Shown here: positions 52,184-61,700 of the stretch, piece by piece
Layout of the letters: the number at the start of each line of letters is the position of its first letter
How positions within the stretch are numbered: the stretch's first letter is position 1
DNA from: Latescibacteria bacterium UBA6620
GTDB taxonomy: Bacteria > Latescibacterota > UBA2968
Reading direction: 5' to 3'
Assembly (NCBI GenBank): GCA_002433075.1
Contig: DJHM01000058.1
Location: forward strand, 93,221 to 157,220
DNA: 64,000 nucleotides
Notes under the pieces: model-generated
Databases searched by the model: none
The model's input: only the letters and a program-made list of their open reading frames with translations
What the model was told of the DNA's origin: nothing
Program-made: the position numbers and the translations under genes

Positions 52184-53170
52184 AGGGTGACGATGTTCAC
52201 GCGTGTTTCGTGGGACCCGTCCTCACGCGCGTACTCCTAGTAGTAATGGATTCGGTCCGTGAACTGGAGCGTGTCCAGATAGCGCAGACACCCGGATGCG
52301 TGGGGCGAAACGAGACGGGGGCCTGCCGGTGACAGGGAACGAAGCTTTCGGATGTCGGTTCCGGATGCGAGCCCGGTTCGCTCCTCGTAGTTGCCCGAGA
52401 CGTCGCTTGCTCCATCGTAGAAGGCCGTAAAGACCGGGGGCAGGTAGACGAGCGAGCAGATTCGAGTGCACCAGCCGTCCCAGCCCTATGAGCCGGGCGA
52501 GAAGATGTCCCCTTCCCAGGAGAACGTTCGACCGTCCGAACTCGTGGCCAGGCCTGTTCTTGATACGGTCAGTCCGGTGTTGTATGCGTCGGCCGTAGCG
52601 TGTAGATCCCCTTCCTGCTTCCTGGTGAGATTCCCCGAGCGTGTAGCTTAGCAGCATGTAATACTCGTGCCCCAGTGTGAACAGGAAGGGATCCTTGATG
52701 CCCTCGATGTTTAGATCCACGGGATCGAACACGGTGTGCCGACTCGCCGGTTCGGAACGATCAGGTCGGTCGGCCTCCATGAGATCGACACGCCACATCT
52801 GGTGATCCGGGTCGACGTAGCTCAGGTAGAGGCGCCATACGTTGTCGAGCCCCTTGAAGAGGGCCGCGCGATCCACGGAGTCCGATTCGAAGGCCGTCTT
52901 CTCCGCTCGCCAGATCGGGTTGAAGTTGATGCCGTCGGTGCTCTCGACGATCACGCACTCGCCACCGCGGTCGAGCTCGACCCCTCTCGGACGCCGAAGT
53001 CTGTAGTAAAGGTAGAATTTGGCTGTTTCGTGGTCCCAAACGGCGCTGGGAGCCCCGGCCCACCACCCGCTTCTCGAGTCGAGAGGCTCGACGACGGTGT
53101 GTCCTTCCTCCGGGTCGAACAGCGGTGGAAGTCCGTCGTGCCGCAGAGGGAGACCAAAATCAAGATCCAT
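52180..53170 (-). pseudogene. glycosidase-like five-bladed beta-propeller, interrupted
   Basis: Reads as one ~330-residue propeller of the GH43/GH32/GH130-like kind: HDGLPPLFDP, APSAVWDHETAKFYLYYR, VIVESTDGINFN, IKDPFLFTLGHEYYMLLSYT, then in another frame SSDGRTFSWEGDIFSPGS, VFTAFYDGASDV..NYEERTGLA and the terminal AREDGSHETRVN. Breaks: one extra G in the run at 52608-52611, TAG at 52488-52486 and TAG at 52239-52237 (the latter in YY-x-EYARED, where Tyr or Gln is expected). All three within 430 bp, so either rapid decay or poor local consensus. Likely role in glycan degradation or recognition. Confidence 0.7.
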
Positions 53171-53186
53171 GTCGTTTCCCGTTCCG

Positions 53187-53627
53187 CTACTTCTGAATCA
53201 GAAACAATCCCCCCACGAGGCTGAGGGCGCCAGCGACTCTCGTGAAGGATACGGGTTGCACAGGCACGTCAAACCACCCGAAATGATCGATCAGGATGGA
53301 GACGAGCAGCTGACCGACGACGGCAGATGCCAGGACGTTCAGCACCCCGATTCTGGGAACCAGGATCAGGACCGTGCTTACGAAGATCGCACCGAGGACC
53401 CCGCCCAGATAAAGACGTGGAGGGATGGCGGCAAGAGCGCTCGGCGTTGGCCAGGGAGCACGCACGGCCAGACACAGCACAGCGAGTACCAGTGCACCCA
53501 CGACGAAGTTTGTCAGGGATGACTGGAACGGGTTTGGAAGAACTCGTCCGAGACGGGCATTCAGACTTCCCTGAATCGGCATCAGGGCGCCGGCGGCAAG
53601 CGCTGCGGCGATGAGCAGGTAGTGCAT
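53187..53627 (-). CDS. DMT-superfamily small membrane transporter (DUF606/YdcZ-like)
   Basis: 146 residues with four hydrophobic helices (approximately 2-22, 34-52, 66-88, 97-143 in two segments). MPIQGSLNARLGRVLPNPFQSSLTNFVVG-type sequence is the DUF606 signature: MPIQGSLNARLG and SSLTNFVVGALVL. Five-helix half-size DMT proteins usually act as pairs. ATG at 53627 with AGAGGA upstream; a longer frame to 53705 has no ribosome site. Confidence 0.78.
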   Translation of the reverse strand: MHYLLIAAALAAGALMPIQGSLNARLGRVLPNPFQSSLTNFVVGALVLAVLCLAVRAPWPTPSALAAIPPRLYLGGVLGAIFVSTVLILVPRIGVLNVLASAVVGQLLVSILIDHFGWFDVPVQPVSFTRVAGALSLVGGLFLIQK

Positions 53628-53719
53628 CGTTCCTCTTTTCAAGAAACCGACGTGATATAGGTCCGAGCGGCGACTTAATGTAGGGAGAGCGTGTCGTCGC
53701 GACAACGCAGTCCCAGATC

Positions 53720-54442
53720 GTGGAAGGAAAAGCGTTGGAGATTAAACTCGCCAGTTTGCTCGAAGGTGCCGAATCGGCCCAGGGCACGGTCGTTATCATC
53801 GATGTTTATCGGGCGTTCACGACCGCCGCCGTAGCGTTCCTCCGGGGCGCGAAAAAAATCATCCTCGTAGCCGAGGTCGAGGAGGCGATTGCCTTAAGGG
53901 ACGCGGGCGTCGGCGATCTCTGCGTGGGCGAAGTCGACGGGAAGAAACCCGAAGGGTTCGACCACAACAATTCCCCGTTCGAGATCTGCCGCGCCGACGT
54001 TGCAGGGAAGACGTTGATTCAGTCGACGCGGGCTGGTACGGTCGGGGTCTGTGCGGCCACGGGCGCGGACCGTCTGTATGGCGGATCGCTGGTGGTTGGC
54101 CGGGCGACAGCGAACGCAATTCTGGCGGAATCGCCCGAGGTGGTCACGTTAGTCGCAATGGGGTGGGCGGGTTCGGTCAGAACCGATGAGGACGAGCAGT
54201 GCGCACTCTACTTGCGAAACCTGCTCGAAGGACGCTCACCTGACCTGGATGCAGTCCGAGCCTTGGTGGAAGCAGGAGCCGAATCGACCAAATTCGGCGA
54301 CCCGGAACAGCCTCATTTTCACATCCGTGACAAGGAGATCGCTCTTCGAATCGATGCTGCGCCATTCGCTCTTGCAATCGAGAAGGAAGACGGGCTGTGG
54401 GTGGCCAGGAAGGATCCGATGAGCGGAGAGGAACCGTCGTGA
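53720..54442 (+). CDS. comB: 2-phosphosulfolactate phosphatase (ComB family)
   Basis: 240 residues: VVIIDVYRAFTTAAVAFLRGAK, GEVDGKKPEGFDHNNSPFEI, LIQSTRAGTVGV and TLVAMGWAG are ComB motifs. In methanogens ComB makes sulfolactate for coenzyme M; in other bacteria the role is sulfonate metabolism or unknown. No comA or comC is in the window. GTG at 53720 or TTG at 53735 may be the start. The stop overlaps the next gene by 4 bp. Confidence 0.85.
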   Translation: MEGKALEIKLASLLEGAESAQGTVVIIDVYRAFTTAAVAFLRGAKKIILVAEVEEAIALRDAGVGDLCVGEVDGKKPEGFDHNNSPFEICRADVAGKTLIQSTRAGTVGVCAATGADRLYGGSLVVGRATANAILAESPEVVTLVAMGWAGSVRTDEDEQCALYLRNLLEGRSPDLDAVRALVEAGAESTKFGDPEQPHFHIRDKEIALRIDAAPFALAIEKEDGLWVARKDPMSGEEPS

Positions 54443-55405
54443 CGAATCAGCTGGAACACGCTCCGTATCCAGCGAGCAGGGTGATCACGGCTGTGAACTG
54501 GGCGCCACGAGAAGATATCCGTTGGGAGGCCCGGGGGAAAAAGGGAAAATCACGATACGATGGGAGCGACAACTGGCCGATCGCCTGGGCGGATGACGGA
54601 CACCTCTATACGGCCTACGGCCCCGGATTCGACCCGATCATCGATGTCAAGCTCGGCCTGGGGTTCGCCCGAATCGAAGGTGGAGCTGATGATTTCAAGG
54701 GTGTGAACATTCGATCGGCGTCGGGTGAGAACACGGGACACGGCCCCAACGGGAAAAAGGCAAGCGGAATGCTGATGGTAGGGGGCGTGCTCTATATATA
54801 CGTCCGGAACGCAGGTAACTCGCAGCTGGCCGGGTCGACGGATTACGCTCGTACCTGGACCTGGGCAGACTGGGTCTGGTCGGAAGGATTCGGCTGTCCA
54901 ACAATCCTGAATTTCGGGTCCAACTACGCAGGAGCACGTGATGCGTTCGTTTACGTCTACTCACCCGATCACGACAGTGCCTACGAGAACGCCCACCGGT
55001 TCGTTCTGGCTCGAGTGCCCATAAAACGAATACGGGAGCGGGAGGCCTACAGTTTCTGGACGGGGGTGGAAGAAGGGAGCGTTACGTGGACGGCTGACTA
55101 CGAAAGTAGCGGAGGCGTCTTCGTAAAGCCGGGCGGGTGCTCCCGATCGGGGATCAGCTGTAACGCGGGGCTGGAACGGTATCTGTGGTGGCACCAGCAC
55201 CGGGTTCCCGGCGACGACAACACGCGGTTTCGCGGGGGATTTGCAATCTATGATGCCCCGGAACCCTGGGGGCTGTGGTCAACTATACCGACCTGTGGGA
55301 TGTGGGCCGAGGAGACCAGGACTTTTTTCCTACGAAGTGGATGAGTAACGATGGCAGGACGTGCCATCTGGTCTTTTCGGGGACGATACGTTTGCGGTGA
55401 GTTGA
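54439..55405 (+). pseudogene. propeller/DUF4185-like protein, frameshifted near C terminus
   Basis: About 320 residues when repaired. Aromatic, Gly-rich strands with repeated sugar-hydrolase-like sites (NWPIAWADDGHLYTAYG, DYARTWTWADWVW, DAFVYVYSPDHDSAY, FAIYDAPEPWG) suggest a beta-propeller similar to DUF4185 or GH-like families. The C terminus is broken twice: one base short in the G-run at 55268-55272 (then VNYTDLWDVGRGD) and again at 55379-55382 (then SGDDTFAVS and stop). Both are simple G-run length changes, favouring sequencing error. GTG start overlaps comB. Function unknown. Confidence 0.65.
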
Positions 55406-55423
55406 GTTCGGTGTGGCGGAGGG

Positions 55424-56827
55424 TTAGTCGGTGGAGTCACTTTCTGTTTCTTCGGTGTACTTCACGATCGTGGCTAGGAGTTTCTTTATCCTGAACGGTT
55501 TGGCCACGTAATCCGTCGCTCCCCGGCTGATCGCGTCGGTGACGGTGTCCAGGCTCGTGACCGACGTCAGCATGATCACGGGCATCTGCTGAGAACGAAC
55601 GTCCAGTCGGATGTGCCGGAGGGCTTCCAATCCATCCATGACGGGCATCCGAATGTCCATCAGGATGAGATCGGGTTGCTCTTTCCCCGCGAGTTGAACG
55701 GCCTCTTCACCGTTGAAGGCGATGACGACGTTGTAGCCACGCTTGCGGAGGAGGGACACGATGGCCGTGCGAATGGCTTCGCTGTCTTCGGCAACCAGGA
55801 TCTTGTAGTTCTTTCCGCTTTCGCCATCGTCGCTGGGGCCCGAGCCTTTGAGGAGTGATGTGCCGCATTCACCGCAGAACTGAATGATGGAAGTCGACGC
55901 GCACTTCGGGCACTCGTCATAGAACTGATCCACGGTCTGTGGCTCTTCTTCCTCGGTTTCGGACTGGAAGAGAGACTGCACACTGTGGATTTCTTCGGGC
56001 AGGCGATCGAACATCGTGTCGATCTGTTTCTGGGTCAGCTTCAGATAAGGGGCCGCCCGTTTGACACGATCCTGATACCGATCGTCATCTGATTCATCAT
56101 ACAGCGCATCGGTCAGCAGGTTCGAGAAGTTGATGATCCGGATCGCGTCTGTGTAGCCGTTGACGGTTTCGGGATCTGGGTCGTCGCCGAACTCGGAGAA
56201 GTGGTGGTGACGGATTGTGGCCTGGATGTTGGATGGAAGATTCCAGTGCTGAGCGAGATGAGCCCCGACCTCAGCGTGATCGGCCCCGAGAACTTCCCGT
56301 TCGGTATGGATAGGATGGATGTCTCGTTCGCGCGCCATGCCCATCGCGTTTCCGTAGGCCAGGGGCAGATGTTTGACCATGATGCACGTGCCGATGTCCT
56401 GGAGCAGAGCCGTCGTGAACAGCCCTTCCGACTTATCGCCGATCTGACTCGCCGTCATCGTCGCCGCGACCGCGTGACCGACGGAACGATGCCAGAAGTC
56501 CTGATAACTGAAGCCGAAGATTTGCTGTTGGGGAAAACTGCTGACGACGGAGATACCAAGGGCGAGGTTTCCAACTTGCTTGAATCCCATCAGGCCCACT
56601 GCACCGTTGACACTGTCGATTTCTCTCGTGAAACCGTACAGGGAGGAGTTGACGACCTGGAGGATTTTCGCAGAGAGTGCGAAGTCCTTCTCGATCAGGT
56701 CCGAGATTTCCTTGACGGAGGCAGTCTCGTCCTGGGCCGCGTTCGCGACCCGGGCGGCGACTGTCGGAAGCGTCGGGAGATTCTCGAGGTTGTCGAGGAA
56801 TTCTAATGGTTTGGCGGGTGCAACCAT
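55424..56827 (-). CDS. HDOD domain - zinc ribbon - response receiver regulator
   Basis: 467 residues: HDOD domain at ~10-215 (LPTLPTVAARV, SAKILQVVNSSLYGF, AVGLMGFKQVGNLALG, HAEVGAHLAQHWNLP), a short zinc ribbon (CPKCASTSII..CGECG) at ~315-330, then a CheY-like receiver (VAEDSEAIR, LMDIRMPVMDG with phospho-Asp, MLTSV, KPF). HDOD proteins sense or relay signals without the phosphodiesterase activity of HD-GYP. Having the receiver at the C terminus is less usual. ATG or GTG near 56827; no kinase adjacent. Confidence 0.87.
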   Translation of the reverse strand: MVAPAKPLEFLDNLENLPTLPTVAARVANAAQDETASVKEISDLIEKDFALSAKILQVVNSSLYGFTREIDSVNGAVGLMGFKQVGNLALGISVVSSFPQQQIFGFSYQDFWHRSVGHAVAATMTASQIGDKSEGLFTTALLQDIGTCIMVKHLPLAYGNAMGMARERDIHPIHTEREVLGADHAEVGAHLAQHWNLPSNIQATIRHHHFSEFGDDPDPETVNGYTDAIRIINFSNLLTDALYDESDDDRYQDRVKRAAPYLKLTQKQIDTMFDRLPEEIHSVQSLFQSETEEEEPQTVDQFYDECPKCASTSIIQFCGECGTSLLKGSGPSDDGESGKNYKILVAEDSEAIRTAIVSLLRKRGYNVVIAFNGEEAVQLAGKEQPDLILMDIRMPVMDGLEALRHIRLDVRSQQMPVIMLTSVTSLDTVTDAISRGATDYVAKPFRIKKLLATIVKYTEETESDSTD

Positions 56828-57023
56828 TCTGCCTTTTGGTTGACGTGATATAGCTCACACGCGGACTGGGGGCACTTGGCAAAGACCGGACCAACCGGGT
56901 GCCCCGGCCCGAAAGAATCTTGAATCGATATGAAAAAATCTTTTAAATCAAGGAGTTGTAAAGTCAACATTTCTTGGGGTATTCCGGGATCTGACACGGA
57001 TTGGTCACGTTTTAGGATAAGAG

Positions 57024-57683
57024 ATGGTTGCAATGCGTGACACCTGTGGCGGATATAAACCAGAGGGCCGCCACCGGCGCAGTCACCGATCGGCTGTGGT
57101 GTTGATTCCGCCGCAAGCCGTATGGGAGCCGATTCAGCAGATTCGAAAGACGCGGGACCGACAGATACGGCGATGGATGCCGCACATCACTCTTCTCTAC
57201 CCGTTCTACGAAGGCGTGGATCGAGAAAGCGTCCGACCTGTGTTGTCTGAGGCGTGCCAACGGGTTCAGCCGTCCGACGTGACGTTGAGCCAATTTGGAC
57301 ACTTCCGACACCGCCCCAGAAACTCGGACCCCACTGGAGCCCGCGACCCTCATACGGTCTGGGTGAGCCCCGAACCTCTGTCGACGCTCCAGATTTTGCA
57401 CGAGGCACTTATGGCGTCGTGCCCGGACTGTGTGGAGACGGGCAGGCATGCAGGTGGCTTCACCCCGCATCTGACCGTGGGGCAGGTCCGCGGCGTGGAG
57501 CCTTGTAACTCCCTGCTCAGGACATTGCAGAACGGCTGGTCCCCGATTACCTTTCGTGCCGATCGGATATCCGTTATCGCTCGCGGGGAGCCGCCCGAGG
57601 ATGTGTTTCACGTGCTCTGGCAGATTGCTCTGGGTTCAGGTGAGATCACGGAGGGGGATGGATTGGAGGCTCAGGCGTGTTGA
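57024..57683 (+). CDS. 2'-5' RNA ligase/cyclic phosphodiesterase (2H superfamily)
   Basis: 219 residues with the two HxT/S motifs of the 2H family, PHITLLYPF and PHLTVGQV, and RSAVVLIPPQAVWEPIQ at the start. Hydrolyses or makes 2',5' or cyclic phosphates; exact role unknown. ATG 57024 (or 57033). Overlaps the PhyH start by 7 bp. Confidence 0.82.
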   Translation: MVAMRDTCGGYKPEGRHRRSHRSAVVLIPPQAVWEPIQQIRKTRDRQIRRWMPHITLLYPFYEGVDRESVRPVLSEACQRVQPSDVTLSQFGHFRHRPRNSDPTGARDPHTVWVSPEPLSTLQILHEALMASCPDCVETGRHAGGFTPHLTVGQVRGVEPCNSLLRTLQNGWSPITFRADRISVIARGEPPEDVFHVLWQIALGSGEITEGDGLEAQAC

Positions 57684-58414
57684 CGAACGATGAGAAAATT
57701 CACTTCAGGGAAGAAGGATACCTGGTTTTCCCCGGCGTGATTCCGGAAGAGCGAGTGGTCTTTTACCGTTCGGTGTTCGACGAGATGGTGGAACGAGCAC
57801 GGAAAATGGCGGCCGCCGAGCCTCACTGGTCACTTGAACTGGATGATGAAGGCGAGCCCATCCCCGGGCTTCTGCACAAGGTGCAGGGGGTCTGTGTGGT
57901 CGATTCTCGAATATTGGAGTTGGCCAGGGAGCCCGCCGTTCTGGATCGGGTGGAAGCCCTCGTGGGGCCGGAAATCGACGTTTTCGGCACGAAGTTCTTC
58001 CCCAAGCTCCCTGGAGGAGGATCCTCGGTGTACTGGCATCAGGACAACTTCTACTTTGGGACGAACTCTGACGTGATCGTGAGCTGCGGCATTTATCTGG
58101 AGACATCGGACGAAGCCAACGGATGTCTGACGGTGGTTCCGGCCAGCCATCTCTCGGGTGAGATCGCAGAGCACGAGAAGCGGGTAAACAGCCACGGGAG
58201 TTGGATGCAGGTCGATGAAGCCCGCGCGATTCAGGTGGAAGTTCCACCGGGATCCGTCGTGCTTTTCTCCGCCAATTTACTTCACGGGGCCCTCGACAAC
58301 ACAAGCGAGCGTTCACGCTACAGCACCGCGTGGCACTACGTACCGGCAGCCTTTGTGTCGGATCGGTTCATCAAAGGTGAGTACGAGGACCGTCATACCG
58401 TACGGGGTGCCTGA
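57677..58414 (+). CDS. phytanoyl-CoA dioxygenase family protein
   Basis: 245 residues: Fe(II)/2-oxoglutarate oxygenase. The iron ligands are seen in VYWHQDNFYF (HxD) and LLHGALDNTSERSRY (distal His, then Arg for 2-oxoglutarate). Such enzymes hydroxylate small molecules. GTG start 57677 inside the end of the RNA ligase gene. First gene of a catabolic island that runs to 63.2 kb. Confidence 0.87.
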   Translation: MLTNDEKIHFREEGYLVFPGVIPEERVVFYRSVFDEMVERARKMAAAEPHWSLELDDEGEPIPGLLHKVQGVCVVDSRILELAREPAVLDRVEALVGPEIDVFGTKFFPKLPGGGSSVYWHQDNFYFGTNSDVIVSCGIYLETSDEANGCLTVVPASHLSGEIAEHEKRVNSHGSWMQVDEARAIQVEVPPGSVVLFSANLLHGALDNTSERSRYSTAWHYVPAAFVSDRFIKGEYEDRHTVRGA

Positions 58415-58843
58415 TTGGCCCGCATCCGGATCGACCTCCCAGATCGCTTCAACTTCGAAACCATCCTTCCTGTTCGTGTGACGGATCTCAATTACGGCAA
58501 CCACGTGGGCAACGATACCGTGCTGTCCTTCGCGCACGAAGCCAGGGTCCGGTTCCTGGAATCCGCAGGTTTCTCGGAAAAGGATGTGGGGGGTGTGGGG
58601 CTGACGATGGCCGATGCGGCGGTTGTCTACGGTTCACAGGGTCGCTATGGTCAGCACCTCAGAATACAGATCGGAGCCGTCGAGTGGTCGCGAGTGAGTT
58701 TCGACCTGGTATACGTGATGTGCGACGATGAAACCGGTCGAGAGGTGGCTCGCGTCAAGACGGGAATGGTCTTCTTCGATTACGATCATCAGAAAGTCGT
58801 GGCCATGCCTGCCGATTTCAGATCAAGGCTGGGTGGCCAATAG
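58415..58843 (+). CDS. hotdog-fold acyl-CoA thioesterase (4HBT)
   Basis: 142 residues with VRVTDLNYGNHVGNDTVLSFAHEARVRFLE split as VTDLNYGNHVGND and RVRFLESAGFSE, the 4HBT/YbgC-type active-site Asp/Asn region. Cleaves acyl-CoA thioesters. TTG start directly after the PhyH stop. Ends TAG. Confidence 0.83.
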   Translation: MARIRIDLPDRFNFETILPVRVTDLNYGNHVGNDTVLSFAHEARVRFLESAGFSEKDVGGVGLTMADAAVVYGSQGRYGQHLRIQIGAVEWSRVSFDLVYVMCDDETGREVARVKTGMVFFDYDHQKVVAMPADFRSRLGGQ

Positions 58844-58854
58844 GGAGTGCGGGG

Positions 58855-59613
58855 GTGTTCACAGAAGAAGCCCCGGGCGTGTTCAGCGTCGCAAGCCGGT
58901 TCGTCGACGGAAAGAACGGGGTTGTGGTGGGTTCACGTGCGTCGGTTGCCATCGACTGTGGCAACTATGTGGACGAAGCAGAAGCTGTGGCGGATCTGAT
59001 CCGGGAAAATGAGCATTCCGTGGGTCGAGTGGTGCTGACACACGGGCACGGGGATCACGTGCTCGGGGCAGAGCCGCTGATCGGAGGGGAGATCTACGCC
59101 CATCGTCTGACGCCGACGAAGATCGACTCGTAGGTGGCGACGTTTGCGAAGAAGTTGGGAACAGACGAGGCCCATGCCCGGACCCGTCTGCCCTGGCCGA
59201 CGGTGACCTATAGCGAAGAGATGTGGCTCGATCTGGGAGACAAGCATCTCTGGATGTTCCCGACGCCCGGGCACAGCGAGGACGGAGTGTCCATTTACGT
59301 CGAAGAGGATCGCCTGCTGTTCTCGGGAGATTCGGTCGTAAACGGAATCGTGGCCGCCATCGGGGATGGGGACAGCCGGATCCTCGAAGCTTCCCTGGGA
59401 AAGCTGCTCGAGGTGGACATTGATACCCTCGTGCCGGGTCACGGCTACACGATCAAGGGTCGGGCCGCCGTTCGGGACTGGCTGAAGTGGCAGCGCGGCT
59501 ATCTACGGGCGGTGCGCGATCGCGTCGACGAGGTGCTCGCAGCGGGAGGGGACGCTGAGACGGCTGCGGAAGCCGTGACGTTCGACGCTCCGTCGTGGAC
59601 ATTGAAGCCCTGA
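58855..59613 (+). pseudogene. metallo-beta-lactamase-fold hydrolase, in-frame TAG
   Basis: 252 residues when read through: VVLTHGHGDHVLGAEP (HxHxDH), MFPTPGHSEDGVSIY with the third His, LLFSGDSVV (bridging Asp) and VPGHGYTIKGR. The frame is broken only by TAG at 59131-59133 between residues 92 and 94; a Gln, Glu or Lys would fit. All metal ligands are otherwise intact. GTG start at 58855. Hydrolyses an ester or thioester-like substrate (glyoxalase II-like shape), unspecified. Pseudogene or error. Confidence 0.75.
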
Positions 59614-59618
59614 AGCGA

Positions 59619-60674
59619 GTGGACGCGGGCGACCTGCGCTCGTGCGTCGAAAGAATATTCGGTAGCCTGCGGCATGTCGGCGACCGATGCCGCTCGCCTG
59701 ACAGATCAGCTGGTCGTGGCAGATCTCGGAGGCACGCATTCACACGGCGTCCTGCGTGTGAGGGAATACGTCGGGAAGCTTTGCGACGACGGAGTGGACC
59801 CCACTGCGGTCCCGACGATTGCGAAAGACAGCGGCACCTGCCTGGTCGTGGATGGACGGAACGCGATGGGACAGATCGCCGCCCACTTCGCGATGACCGA
59901 AGTGATTCGACGGGCAAGTGAACACGGAATCGCGGCTGCCGCCGTTCGTGGAAGCAATCATTGCGGAACGATGGCCTACTATGCGACGATGGCGCTCGAC
60001 CACGATATGATCGGTTTGGCGACGACGAATGCGCTGCCAACGATGGCGCCGTGGGGGGGGTGCCGAGAGACTGCTCGGGATTAACCCCCTGGGTGTGGCG
60101 ATCCCTGCAGGAGAAGAGGAGCCGATCGTCTACGACGCAGCGTTCAGCGGGTCCTCTCACGGCAAGATTCGAATCCACGCACAGAAAGGGCTTCCGTTGC
60201 CGGGCGGATGGGCGCTCGATCGAGAGGGTCGTCCCACGACGGATCGCTACCATAGCGATCGAGGGCCTCTTGATGCCGATCGGTGGCTTCAAAGGGACCG
60301 GGCTGGCCCTTGTCACGGGCGTGCTTTCGTCGATGCTGTCTGGAGCATCCTACGGCACCGAGCTGGGGAACATGGAAGATGGCCCGGAAGCGGGTCAGGA
60401 CGGTCATTTCCTGGCGGCCATAGGGGTCGATGCATTCGAGGATGCCGAGCGGTTCAAACAGATAATCGACGGGGCGATCCTGGAGATACGTTCAAGCCGT
60501 CGAGCGAAAGGTGTGGAAAGGATCTACACGCCGGGTGAGTTGGAGCATCTTCGATGCGAGGAGTATGAGGCGCAGGGGATTCCGTTGAACTCGCAGACCC
60601 TTGTGGACATCGCGGCGGCCGCCGAAACTGTCGGCGTGTCGACCGACGACTATACGTGGCTGGAGGGCGCGTGA
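59619..60674 (+). pseudogene. Ldh-family dehydrogenase, multiply frameshifted
   Basis: Homologous to the 25.4 kb Ldh gene: VDAGDLRSCVERIF, GMSATDAARLTDQLVVADLGG, GVLRVREYVGKL, RGSNHCGTMAYY, LLGINPLGVAIPAG, LLMPIGGFKGTGLAL, SRRAKGVERIYTPGELE. Three one-base shifts split it: a surplus base at about 59666, a G8 that should be G7 (60053-60060) and a surplus base near 60242-60247. After repair ~350 residues, normal length. Two of the shifts are homopolymer-related. The 4-bp overlap with the Gfo/Idh gene downstream is intact. NAD(P)-dependent 2-hydroxyacid dehydrogenase. Confidence 0.8.
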
Positions 60675-61687
60675 GAGTGGCCATCGCCGGTGTCGGCTGG
60701 GCGGGCACCCGCCACGTCGAGGCCATCCGAGAACTGGGTCGAAAACTGACGGTCGAGTGTCTTGTCGATTACGACGCAGACTTTCTCCGTGAAAAATCCG
60801 CCGAACTTGGTGTTGAGAAAACGTACGGATCGGTCGACGACGCGATTTCCGATACGAATGTCGACGTGATCGCGATCTGTCTGCCACATCGCGATCACTG
60901 CGAGGTGGCTATTGCGGCGGCCGAATCCGGGAGGCACGTCCTGGTCGAGAAGCCGATGGCGACGACGGTGGAAGAGGCGACACGAATGATTGCGGCCGCC
61001 GGTCACGCGGGGGTGACGCTGTTCGTCGCCGAGAACCTGCCCTACACGTCGATGTCGGCTACGCTTCGGAGGATGGTGGAGAGTGGCGATCCGATCGGTG
61101 AAGTGGTTTCCGCATCGATCGTGACCGGCTTTCGCGCCGAGCAATATGGCTATCCTGGGCGGCGAGCGTGGCTGTCGACGCCGGAAGCGGGTGGGGGAGG
61201 ACAATGGCTTCTGAACGGAATTCACATGATCGCTCAGCTCCGCTACGTGTTCGGCGAGATTGAGGATGTGTATCTTCGTCATCATCACTCCAGTCGGGTC
61301 GACCGAACGGACGTTGAAGCCACGCTCACGGGGACCCTGACGACGGCTGCCGGATACTCCATCGCTTTGATGCAGTCGCATGAGGTCTACTTGAGCGGCG
61401 GACTCGGAGGGTTGACTGTTTTCGGCGATTGAGGCACGCTCCGGGTGGACCGGGAGGGGTACGAGTGTTTCAATGCCGACGGGAGTACTGGGGAATGCGC
61501 GTGGCCGGATACCGCATTGTCTGACTATGCGCTCGAAATGGAAGCGTTTGCCGATGCGGTGGCCGGAGACGATTGGGGCCGGACGACAGCTATTTCGGAA
61601 CGTCGCAGTCTGGCGGTGGTGATGGCGGGTTTCGATTCCGTCCTACGGGGCGAGCGAATCCGGATCAGCGAAGCGTACGAACTCTAG
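60671..61687 (+). pseudogene. Gfo/Idh/MocA oxidoreductase, in-frame TGA
   Basis: 338 residues when read through. Rossmann VAIAGVGWAGTRHVE, catalytic VEKPMATTVEEAT, LNGIHMIAQLRYVFG, and a final strand SISEAYEL. TGA at 61430-61432 interrupts it in a turn (TVFGD-x-GTLRVD); Gly or Arg would fit. The ~85 residues after the stop are in frame and complete the fold. GTG start 60671 overlaps the Ldh stop. Polyol or sugar dehydrogenase of the island. Confidence 0.8.
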
Positions 61688-61700
61688 AGAAAGGACCAGG

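Noticed and set aside
6714..52239. Miscalled Dcm (CCWGG) methylation as source of the CTAGGAG stops
   Set aside because: CCAGG occurs unaltered in many places of the window, and the other interrupting stops do not fit the motif.
6714..61432. Reassignment of TAG or TGA to an amino acid (alternative genetic code)
   Set aside because: Many intact genes end in TAG (M23, Gfo/Idh at 12.5 kb, aminotransferase, thioesterase) and others in TGA or TAA; interrupting stops include all three codons, and frameshifts accompany them.
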